A program made the position numbers and the translations under genes. 5,181 bases of DNA from Anaerolineales bacterium (GTDB taxonomy: Bacteria > Chloroflexota > Anaerolineae > Anaerolineales > Villigracilaceae), in NCBI GenBank assembly GCA_024763295.1, contig JANTFU010000180.1, positions 1-5,181 of the forward strand, given 5' to 3'. Positions 1 through 4,853 of this stretch are shown here, in pieces; position 1 is the stretch's first letter; every line of letters starts with the position of its first letter. The notes under the pieces are model-generated. The model searched no databases and was not told the origin of the DNA. It worked only from the letters and a program-made list of their open reading frames with translations.

Positions 1-411
1 TTCGCCCGGGGCGAGAATTTTGTATTCGGATGTGATTGTAGCGGTTGATTTTAGCATGGCGCTTACCGAACAATATTTTTCTTCCGAAAGTTCAATGGCT
101 TGCTCAACGTCTTTTTCCTTAATATCCTCGCCCCAAATATAATACTGAACGTGAATATCGGTATAGACCTTTGGGTGGATGTTAGCGCGTTTACCACGGA
201 CTTTGATTTTTAAATCACTAAAATTGACGCGCTTTTTATTCAAAATGATGACTACGTCCACGCCGCTACAACCTGCCAGCGCAGCCAAAATCATCTGCAT
301 CGGGCGGATATTTTCGCCGCCTAACAGTGCTTCGCCGCCGGCTTCATTTTGGGCATGAAAAAGCTGCTCACCTTGCCAATTTAGCTCAATATTTGTAATC
401 GCATCTGCCAT
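1..411 (-). CDS. OsmC family protein (YhfA-like), 3' end cut by window
   Basis: The frame stays open from the ATG at 411 down to base 1 (137 codons, no stop), so at most a short C-terminal tail should be missing, since OsmC/Ohr proteins are usually about 135-145 aa. The family comprises small dimeric cytoplasmic proteins; Ohr and OsmC reduce organic hydroperoxides using two cysteines. Two cysteines sit at the expected places: Cys48 in LAALAGCSGVDVV, at the start of the central helix, and Cys114 in SEEKYCSVSAML. The segments GGENIRPMQM, PKVYTDIHVQYY and the YCS..AML block resemble the YhfA-like subgroup more than Ohr proper, and that subgroup's physiological role is not well defined. The start is supported by AGAGGT 7 nt upstream. 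The gene is divergent from ftsY and shares its short promoter region. Family assignment is secure; peroxidase activity is inference. Confidence 0.9.
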   Translation of the reverse strand, partial: MADAITNIELNWQGEQLFHAQNEAGGEALLGGENIRPMQMILAALAGCSGVDVVIILNKKRVNFSDLKIKVRGKRANIHPKVYTDIHVQYYIWGEDIKEKDVEQAIELSEEKYCSVSAMLKSTATITSEYKILAPGE

Positions 412-418
412 ACATAAA

Positions 419-424
419 ACCTCT
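419..424 (-). promoter_or_regulatory. Ribosome binding site of the OsmC-like gene
   Basis: On the minus strand this reads AGAGGT, 7 nt before the ATG at 411. It fixes that start against the out-of-frame ATG at 415. It also contrasts with ftsY on the other strand, which has no such site. Confidence 0.7.
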
Positions 425-444
425 AACCTTAAAGAATTGCCCGC

Positions 445-453
445 AGTATAACA
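445..453 (-). promoter_or_regulatory. Extended -10 element for the OsmC-like gene
   Basis: The minus strand reads TGT-TATACT, which fits the TGn-TATAAT extended -10 pattern with one deviation. Transcription would start near 436-439, leaving a leader of about 25-28 nt that contains the AGAGGT ribosome binding site. I see no good -35 hexamer at the usual spacing, which extended -10 promoters can tolerate. The element overlaps one arm of the 447-470 inverted repeat. Confidence 0.5.
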
Positions 454-470
454 TAAATCGCTATGTTATA
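447..470. repeat. Perfect 9-bp inverted repeat in the divergent promoter
   Basis: TATAACATA (447-455) and TATGTTATA (462-470) are exact reverse complements separated by 6 nt (AATCGC). Each arm holds most of a -10 element, one per strand, so the two promoters are mirror images. The dyad could be an operator for a dimeric regulator acting on both genes, or simply the by-product of two back-to-back extended -10 boxes. The sequence alone cannot decide. Confidence 0.6.
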
Positions 471-472
471 AT
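464..472 (+). promoter_or_regulatory. Extended -10 element for ftsY, probably leaderless
   Basis: The sequence TGT-TATAAT is a perfect extended -10 match. Its last base is 472 and the ftsY ATG is at 481, so a normal start point 6-9 nt downstream falls on or just before the A of the ATG. No -35 hexamer is evident. The match, the spacing and the lack of a ribosome binding site together suggest a leaderless transcript. Confidence 0.55.
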
Positions 473-480
473 CGCCCGTT

Positions 481-1395
481 ATGAATGACACTTTTTCACG
501 CTGGCGAGCTGGACTCGCCAAGTCCAGTAAATCCGCTTTTGGGCGGGTCGCCAGCATTCTTGGCGCAACAGAAATTAATGAAGACACCTGGGAAGATTTG
601 GAAGCGATGCTCATCCAAGCGGATTTGGGTGTCGATACCGCCCTCGACATCATCGAGAATTTGCGCGAGTACGTCCGTGAGAACGGCTTGCTACGCTCCG
701 ACGAACTAAAAGGTGCGCTCCGGGCAGAACTCCGCTCTCGCCTTGGCGATGGGCAGGGTGAACCGCTCCCCAACGAGAATCCGAGCGTGATTTTGCTGGT
801 GGGTGTTAACGGCTCCGGTAAGACCACTTCGGCAGCCAAGTTGGGGGCGCGCTACCAAAAAATGGGCAAAAAAATCCTTTTCGGTGCCGCCGATACATTC
901 AGGGCTGCGGCAGTTGAGCAGCTCCAAGTCTGGGGCGACCGATTAGCTATTGACGTGGTAGCAGGCGCACCGGAGAGCGATCCGGGCGCGGTGGCGTATA
1001 ACACTGTCCAAGCCGGTATCGCGCGTGGGGCAGATGTCATCTTTATCGACACCGCCGGTCGCCTTCACACTCGTTTTAATCTGATGGAAGAACTCAAAAA
1101 AGTTGAGCGCGTGGTTGGTAAGGCGCATCCCGGCTCGCCGCACGCGGTTTGGCTCGTAATGGATACGACAACCGGACAGAACGCACTGCAACAGGCACGC
1201 GCCTTCAAGGATGCCGTCGGTGTGACCGGTATTATTTTGACCAAGCTCGATTCATCCGCGCGCGGTGGCATGGTTTTTGCCATCCGCAAAGAGTTGGGCT
1301 TGCCAATTCTCTTCGCCGGTTTGGGCGAAAAAGTGGAAGATTTGACCCTCTTTGACCCCGATGCCTTTATTGATGGCATTTTGGCAGCATTCTAA
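481..1395 (+). CDS. ftsY: Signal recognition particle receptor FtsY
   Basis: FtsY is the SRP receptor GTPase. It docks ribosome-nascent chain-SRP complexes at the SecYEG translocon, pairing its NG domain with that of Ffh. The 304-aa product is a compact FtsY: an N-domain four-helix bundle (about residues 1-85) and a G domain (about 100-304), with no long acidic A domain like that of E. coli. All GTPase motifs are present: P-loop GVNGSGKTT at 108-116, DTFRAAA at 138-144, DTAGR at 190-194 followed by the FtsY-typical LHT.FNLMEEL, TKLD at 254-257 and GLGE at 280-283. FtsY rather than Ffh is indicated by that block and by the lack of a C-terminal M domain. The start is firm: an in-frame TAA lies at 469-471, 481 is the first ATG after it, and residues 1-42 look like genuine N domain. 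No ribosome binding site precedes it. prfB follows after 59 nt. Confidence 0.97.
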   Translation: MNDTFSRWRAGLAKSSKSAFGRVASILGATEINEDTWEDLEAMLIQADLGVDTALDIIENLREYVRENGLLRSDELKGALRAELRSRLGDGQGEPLPNENPSVILLVGVNGSGKTTSAAKLGARYQKMGKKILFGAADTFRAAAVEQLQVWGDRLAIDVVAGAPESDPGAVAYNTVQAGIARGADVIFIDTAGRLHTRFNLMEELKKVERVVGKAHPGSPHAVWLVMDTTTGQNALQQARAFKDAVGVTGIILTKLDSSARGGMVFAIRKELGLPILFAGLGEKVEDLTLFDPDAFIDGILAAF

Positions 1396-1404
1396 AAAAT
1401 GAAA

Positions 1405-1443
1405 CGTGTTGCGTGAAAAACGTAATACGCAACACGCAACACG
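1405..1443 (+). repeat. Heptad array with inverted copy between ftsY and prfB
   Basis: Three direct 7-nt units run from 1420: ACGTAAT, ACGCAAC, ACGCAAC, followed by ACGGAG, which is the prfB ribosome binding site. An inverted copy, CGTGTTGCGT (1405-1414), pairs perfectly over 10 bp with 1427-1436. Because of the repeat it pairs equally well with 1434-1443, so two hairpin registers are possible and the second abuts the ribosome binding site. No T-tract follows, so this is not a standard terminator. A sister element of the same layout lies at 3261-3302. Confidence 0.65.
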
Positions 1444-1446
1444 GAG
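1443..1446 (+). promoter_or_regulatory. Ribosome binding site of prfB
   Basis: GGAG lies 8 nt before the ATG at 1455. This supports the start in the zero frame, ahead of the internal stop codon, and argues against the later ATG at 1480, which has no such site. Confidence 0.75.
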
Positions 1447-1454
1447 TATTACTC

Positions 1455-2538
1455 ATGCAAGAAATTATCAGTCGATTAAATGCCGCGCAGGAACTCAGCC
1501 TTCAGCTTATGGAGCGTCTTTGACTTAGCGAAAAAAGCTGAAAAATTAAAGACTTTACAGAAAGAAGTTGAAGCGCCTGATTTTTGGAACGACTCAAATA
1601 ACGCTAAAAAAGTGATGCAAACCGTCACGCGCCTGCAAAACGAGCAAATTTCGTGGCAGGAATTTGAAAAACATCTGAATGATTTGCTCGAATTGGCGGA
1701 AATGGATGACGAGAGTTTTTTAGCGGAGTTAGAAAAAGAAACTGACGCGCTCGAAAAAGATTTGGATAAGCGCGCTTTCCGTGCCATGCTTTCAGGTAAA
1801 TATGATGCCGAAGATGCGCTCTTGGCAATCCATGCCGGGGCGGGCGGCACCGACTCGCAAGATTGGGCGGAAATGCTTCAGCGCATGTATCTGCGTTGGG
1901 CGGAACGGCGCGGCTTCGATGTGGAAATTTTAGACCTAACTGTGGGCGAAGAAGCGGGGATTAAGAGCACAACCATCTCGATTTCCGGTGATTATGCGTT
2001 TGGCTATTTACGCTCGGAAAAAGGGACGCATCGCCTTGTGCGTCTTTCGCCTTTTGATGCCGCACATCGTCGCCATACTTCTTTTGCGCTGGTCGAAGTG
2101 TTGCCCCAGATTAGCGACGATATTGATATCGAACTTAATGCTAATGATATTCGCGTTGATGTTTATAAATCGTCGGGCGCGGGCGGGCAAAGTGTGCAGA
2201 AGAACTCAACCGCCGTGCGTATGACGCATATTCCGACCGGGATTGTCGTCACCTGTCAAAACGAACGCTCACAACTCCAAAACCGTGAGAATGCGCTCAA
2301 AGTACTTAAAGCGCGCCTCGTAGAGATGAAGGAAGCCGAGCAAAAAGAAGAACTCGATGACTTGCGCGGCGAATATACCAAAGCCGAGTGGGGCAGTCAG
2401 ATCCGCTCGTATGTATTGCACCCCTATCAACTGGTCAAAGACCATCGCACCGATTTTGAGATGGGTAACGCCCAAGCTGTGCTCGACGGTGACTTAGATG
2501 GTTTTATGGAAGCTTATTTGCGACAAGGGAAAGTGTAG
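1455..2538 (+). CDS. prfB: Peptide chain release factor 2, with +1 programmed frameshift
   Basis: RF2 releases finished peptides at UGA and UAA codons. Translation starts at 1455 and reads 22 codons to CTT (1518-1520), meets TGA (1521-1523), shifts +1 and continues with GAC at 1522; CDS = join(1455..1520,1522..2538), 360 aa, close to the 365 aa of E. coli RF2. Without the shift a 22-aa peptide results. The anticodon-like motif SPF is at residues 198-200, in RLVRLSPFDAAHRRHTSFA, and the catalytic GGQ at 243-245, in SSGAGGQSVQKNSTAVR. SPF, not PxT, identifies RF2 rather than RF1. Ser occupies the position equivalent to E. coli residue 246, where K-12 has the less active Thr. An N-terminal helical domain, with DFWND near residue 43, precedes these. 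The open frame from the ATG at 1480 would give a false N-terminus. The gene ends in TAG, an RF1 codon. Confidence 0.97.
1511..1524 (+). other. prfB programmed +1 frameshift site
   Basis: GGAG (1511-1514), then 3 nt (CGT), then CTT TGA C (1518-1524). This is the classical arrangement: an internal Shine-Dalgarno-like sequence exactly 3 nt before a slippery CTT codon and a weak UGA-C stop. The peptidyl-tRNA(Leu) slips from CUU onto UUU. When RF2 is scarce the UGA is read slowly, the shift is favoured and more RF2 is made, which gives autoregulation. The protein evidence agrees: frame 0 is RF2-like up to MERL and frame +1 is RF2-like from DLAKKAEK onward. Confidence 0.97.
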
Positions 2539-2553
2539 GAACTACGCTTTTCC
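2527..2553 (+). terminator. Hairpin straddling the prfB stop codon
   Basis: Bases 2527-2538 (GGGAAAGTGTAG) pair with 2542-2553 (CTACGCTTTTCC) through a GAA loop. This gives 12 continuous RNA pairs including two G-U wobbles (2529/2551 and 2534/2546). The TAG stop at 2536-2538 is the loop-proximal end of the stem. There is no T-tract after the 3' arm, so termination without Rho is uncertain. It may instead protect the 3' end. The wobbles make it stronger on the + strand transcript than on the opposite strand. Confidence 0.4.
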
Positions 2554-2642
2554 ATACACCCGTGAGTGAATTCGCAAACAAGTAAGCGATGTCGAATCAA
2601 CCCGACTAAGGAATGAGAATTCAATAATATACAAAGTTGTCC

Positions 2643-2757
2643 CAGTTCCTGAGCGGCAGGCGACAGTTGTTGAGCCTGAAGTCGAAGGATGGCGTTCCCT
2701 GAAAATCGCCCTTCGACTACGCACTTCTCTGCTGTTCAGTGCTCCGCTCAGGGACTG
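2643..2757. repeat. Nested palindromic element (CTTCGACT / CTCAGGGA type)
   Basis: The outer arms are CAGTTCCTGAGCGG (2643-2656) and CCGCTCAGGGACTG (2744-2757), 14 bp with one mismatch that would be G-U in RNA. The inner arms are AGTCGAAGG (2680-2688) and CCTTCGACT (2710-2718), perfect over 9 bp. The whole folds as a 115-nt cruciform with an internal stem. From memory, sequences with CCCTTCGACTxCGCTCAGGGA are frequent dispersed intergenic repeats in several bacterial phyla, including Chloroflexota. Copy number here cannot be assessed. Confidence 0.65.
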
Positions 2758-2795
2758 AAATTTTGCACTTTATTTACTCTTTGTTCCTAACCCAT

Positions 2796-2840
2796 AGTCC
2801 GCTGAAGCGGACTTCATATATCAGCCGAGATTTCAATCTC
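2796..2840 (+). repeat. Two tandem hairpins ahead of the lipoprotein gene
   Basis: Hairpin 1 is AGTCCGCT-GA-AGCGGACT (2796-2813, 8 perfect pairs). Hairpin 2 is GAGATT-TC-AATCTC (2827-2840, 6 perfect pairs). They are separated by 13 nt. Hairpin 2 ends 7 nt before the TGAGGA ribosome binding site region. The pair resembles a dispersed double-hairpin module I recall from cyanobacterial and Chloroflexota intergenic DNA. A leader RNA control function is possible but not shown. Confidence 0.55.
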
Positions 2841-2859
2841 AGGAAATGAGGAATGTATT

Positions 2860-3249
2860 ATGTCTCGTATCTCAAAATTACTCCTTCTTAGCATGATTGC
2901 TGTTCTCGCCCTAAGCGCTTGCGGCGGTAGCAGCGACGCTGCCGCACAGGTCGTGCAAGACTATTATCAAGCCGTTGTCAGCGGCGACGTTGACCGCGCG
3001 ACTGCGCTCTCCTGCCCCCAGTGGGAAGGGATTGCCCAAATGGAAGTTGATTCCTTCCAAGCTGTCGATGCTACGCTCGACGGCTTCACCTGTGAGAAAA
3101 CGGGCGAAGACGGTGATATGACCGTGATTAGCTGTCAGGGACAGATTGTCATGTCTTACGCTGGCGAAGACCAATATCTTGATCTTTCAGGGCAAAGCTA
3201 TCAAGTGCAAAATGTTGGCGGCGACTGGCTTTTCTGCGGCTATCGCTAA
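2860..3249 (+). CDS. Small secreted lipoprotein, function unknown
   Basis: The 129-aa product starts with a type II signal peptide: Arg3/Lys6, hydrophobic residues 7-18, then the lipobox LSAC with lipidated Cys21, followed by GGSS. It is therefore expected to be anchored on the outer face of the membrane. The mature part opens with a helix (VVQDYYQAVVSGDVDRATAL, about 31-50) of the type that begins NTF2-like or DUF4878-like lipoprotein domains. A region of short beta strands follows, ending in GDWLFCGYR. Four cysteines (52, 78, 92, 126) in the mature domain suggest two disulfides. The start is supported by GAGG 8 nt upstream (2848-2851). It follows the double hairpin and precedes the MBOAT cluster by 50 nt in the same direction. 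I do not recognise a specific family, and a link to the acyltransferase genes is only positional. Confidence 0.85.
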   Translation: MSRISKLLLLSMIAVLALSACGGSSDAAAQVVQDYYQAVVSGDVDRATALSCPQWEGIAQMEVDSFQAVDATLDGFTCEKTGEDGDMTVISCQGQIVMSYAGEDQYLDLSGQSYQVQNVGGDWLFCGYR

Positions 3250-3260
3250 AATGAAATGGG

Positions 3261-3302
3261 ATGCGTGCAGCCTGTAAAATCACGCTTCACGCATTACGCA
3301 TG
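3261..3302 (+). repeat. Second heptad array with inverted copy
   Basis: Three 7-nt units, ACGCTTC, ACGCATT and ACGCATG (3282-3302), end in the start codon of the microprotein. An inverted copy, ATGCGTG (3261-3267), pairs perfectly with CACGCAT (3288-3294). In a second register it pairs with 3295-3301 (one G-U), which would cover the ATG. Layout and position (just after one stop codon, running into the next start region) mirror 1405-1443. Confidence 0.6.
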
Positions 3303-3422
3303 ATGAAAGAAAAACTCTTTACCAAAGAAAATCTTTGGGCAGTGTTGTTGACAATCATTGCAATCGCGGTGTTGATTGCTACCACCGACAGCACCCCGAC
3401 GTGGATTTATCAGGGCTTCTAA
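3300..3422 (+). CDS. DltX-like membrane microprotein ending in WIYQGF
   Basis: This 40-codon gene falls below usual ORF cut-offs. Residues 1-11 are charged (MMKEKLFTKEN), 12-29 form one hydrophobic span (LWAVLLTIIAIAVLIATT), and 30-40 are a short polar tail, TDSTPTWIYQGF from Thr29, ending the protein. Charge distribution predicts N-in, C-out. The tail matches the C-terminal pattern of DltX (F..[FW]IYxxF at the very end), the roughly 50-aa partner of DltB in teichoic acid D-alanylation, whose terminal Tyr is thought to carry the acyl group. Tyr37 would be the equivalent. The gene abuts the MBOAT gene (TAA, then ATG with no gap), as expected for an obligate partner. The start is uncertain: no ribosome binding site precedes the ATGs at 3300 or 3303, and an in-frame ATG at 3261 would give 53 aa. 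Coding status rests on the motif, topology and coupling. Confidence 0.8.
   Translation: MMKEKLFTKENLWAVLLTIIAIAVLIATTDSTPTWIYQGF
3412..3415 (+). promoter_or_regulatory. MBOAT ribosome binding site inside the microprotein gene
   Basis: AGGG lies 7 nt before the ATG at 3423. It is formed by the CAG GGC codons for Gln38-Gly39 of the WIYQGF motif. With TAA directly followed by ATG, ribosomes finishing the microprotein are positioned to re-initiate on the MBOAT gene, so translation is probably coupled. Confidence 0.6.
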
Positions 3423-4853
3423 ATGACCGTTACGCAAATCCTGATTTTCCTTGCCTTTGCCTTGCTTTTAGGCTGGTTGACGCGCAAATTCCAGCGCGTC
3501 AATTTGTTAATGGCAGCCAGCATTTTGGCGGTCTATTGGTTACAACCCGCCTTGCCACTGCGCTATCTTGATTTTATTTTACCGACTTTATCCATCGGAA
3601 TCACAGTTCTCGCCTGGGCATTGACGGCAAAACCCGAAAAGCGCAAAGGGCGTGAAAACTTGATCTCCGGCGGGATCGCTCTTGCTTTGGTCTTGGTGCT
3701 TGCCCTTTCGCGTTATCTCGGCTTTGACCGGATTCTGCTTCCGGCGCGTCCCCCCTCTTATTCTTATTCCTTGCCATTAATCGCCCTTTTGCTTTTGGGC
3801 GTATTCTTGCTTGTCCGTCAAAAAAGCGCTTCATCCAATACCGCCCTCTGGGCGGGCTTTGGCACTCTCTTGCTCTTTTTCGTCATCCTGAAAACGCCTG
3901 CCCTTACCGAACTCGCCAGCCGTCTCTGGCGTGGATTTATCGGTCAGGACGTGACGCTGGCAGCTTCGAGCGACATTCACTGGCTTGGATATTCCTATCT
4001 CGCCTTTCGTTTGCTACATACCATTCGTGACCGCCAAAGTGGACGGCTGCCCGATGTCACGCTTGGCGAGTATGTCACTTATGTCATCTTTTTTCCGTCA
4101 TTCACCGTCGGTCCCATCGAGCGTATTGAACGGTTTATTAAAGGCTTGCGCAATCCGCGCCAAACCTTCAGCGTTGATCTGCTCGAGGGCAGTCAGCGGC
4201 TTGCCATTGGACTTTTTAAAAAATTCGTCGTTGCTGATACGTTGGCAATGATTTCGCTCAACGCCACCAGCGCCACTCAAGCCCAATCCACGTTTGGCGC
4301 GTGGATATTGCTCTACGCTTACGCCTTTCAGATTTATTTCGATTTCAGCGGTTATACAGATATTGCGATTGGCTTGGGTCATTTTGTTGGCATTAAACTG
4401 CCCGAAAACTTCAAAAATCCCTACCGTGAATCTAATCTGACGACTTTCTGGAATAACTGGCATATTACGCTTACGCAGTGGTTTCGGGCGTATTTCTTCA
4501 ATCCTTTTGCGCGCGCATTGCGTTCCAAGCGCAAGCTCTCGCCTGCAATGATGGTGTTTGTTTCCCAACTCGCTACGATGACATTAATTGGTTTATGGCA
4601 CGGCGTGACGTGGAATTTTGTGCTTTGGGGCGCGTGGCACGGCTTGGGACTGTTTTTGCAGAACCGTTATTCGGGCTGGGTAAAACCTAAACTGGCGGTG
4701 GCAAACCTAAGTCCACGCGCGCAGCGGGCGCTCTCCATTGGCGGCACGCTGCTCACCTTCCACTTTGTCGCCCTCGGCTGGGTTTGGTTCGTCCTGCCTG
4801 ATTCCGCATTGGGTTGGCAATTTCTTTTGCGTCTTTTCGGAGTAGCAGCATGA
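3423..4853 (+). CDS. MBOAT family O-acyltransferase (AlgI/DltB type)
   Basis: This is a 476-aa polytopic membrane protein, a usual length for AlgI/DltB. Such proteins take an acyl group on the cytoplasmic side and pass it through a membrane channel towards cell-surface glycans. Signature segments in order: FFPSFTVGPIERIERF at 223-238; YFDFSGYTDIAIGLG at 305-319; LPENFKNPYRESNLTTFWNNWHITLTQWFR around 326-355, with the first conserved His347; and GLWHG at 390-394, with the catalytic-type His393. The GPIER stretch and the SYLAFR segment (191-196) recall DltB, while the ENF.NPY block recalls AlgI. The GGNR motif that follows the YIPL segment in AlgI is absent, replaced by FFNPFARALRSKRK. ATG 3423 is chosen for its ribosome binding site and contact with the microprotein stop. 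The SGNH gene overlaps its end by 4 nt. The substrate glycan and acyl donor are unknown. Confidence 0.95.
   Translation: MTVTQILIFLAFALLLGWLTRKFQRVNLLMAASILAVYWLQPALPLRYLDFILPTLSIGITVLAWALTAKPEKRKGRENLISGGIALALVLVLALSRYLGFDRILLPARPPSYSYSLPLIALLLLGVFLLVRQKSASSNTALWAGFGTLLLFFVILKTPALTELASRLWRGFIGQDVTLAASSDIHWLGYSYLAFRLLHTIRDRQSGRLPDVTLGEYVTYVIFFPSFTVGPIERIERFIKGLRNPRQTFSVDLLEGSQRLAIGLFKKFVVADTLAMISLNATSATQAQSTFGAWILLYAYAFQIYFDFSGYTDIAIGLGHFVGIKLPENFKNPYRESNLTTFWNNWHITLTQWFRAYFFNPFARALRSKRKLSPAMMVFVSQLATMTLIGLWHGVTWNFVLWGAWHGLGLFLQNRYSGWVKPKLAVANLSPRAQRALSIGGTLLTFHFVALGWVWFVLPDSALGWQFLLRLFGVAA

Larger units (their letters stand above)
2539..2859. other. Intergenic region with repeats, no convincing gene
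   Basis: These 321 bases lie between prfB and the lipoprotein gene. The only sizeable open frame (60 codons, minus strand, 2542-2724) has low-complexity Ser/Thr/Arg content and no ribosome binding site, and it runs through the inverted repeats, so I do not call it. The region holds the palindromic element 2643-2757, the double hairpin 2796-2840 and the lipoprotein ribosome binding site. No promoter with both hexamers is convincing; TTGCAC at 2763-2768 has no matching -10. Confidence 0.6.

Noticed and set aside
463..471. Mini-ORF ATG TTA TAA just before ftsY
   Set aside because: It lies within the -10 element and upstream of the predicted transcription start, so it would not be in the mRNA. 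It is useful only for showing that ftsY cannot start further upstream.
429..839. 136-codon minus-strand open frame over the start of ftsY
   Set aside because: It is antisense to the FtsY N domain, extremely Ser/Pro rich and without a ribosome binding site: a shadow frame.
1405..1443. Heptad hairpin as an intrinsic terminator of ftsY
   Set aside because: No T-tract follows either register, and prfB's ribosome binding site begins at once, so read-through into prfB is more likely.
1480..1521. Possible independent start of prfB at ATG 1480
   Set aside because: It yields an N-terminus (MPRRNSAFSLWSVF) that does not look like RF2 and has no ribosome binding site, whereas the frame-0 peptide from 1455 plus the +1 shift gives a proper RF2.
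2542..2724. 60-codon minus-strand open frame behind prfB
   Set aside because: It covers the palindromic element and the stop-codon hairpin, has Ser/Thr/Arg-biased content, no ribosome binding site and no recognisable domain.
3347..3352. TTGACA, a perfect -35-like hexamer
   Set aside because: It lies inside the microprotein coding region in a hydrophobic codon run, with no -10 element at 16-18 nt.
4098..4568. 156-codon minus-strand open frame inside the MBOAT gene
   Set aside because: It is fully antisense to a well-supported MBOAT coding region that carries the conserved motifs; the translation shows no recognisable family.
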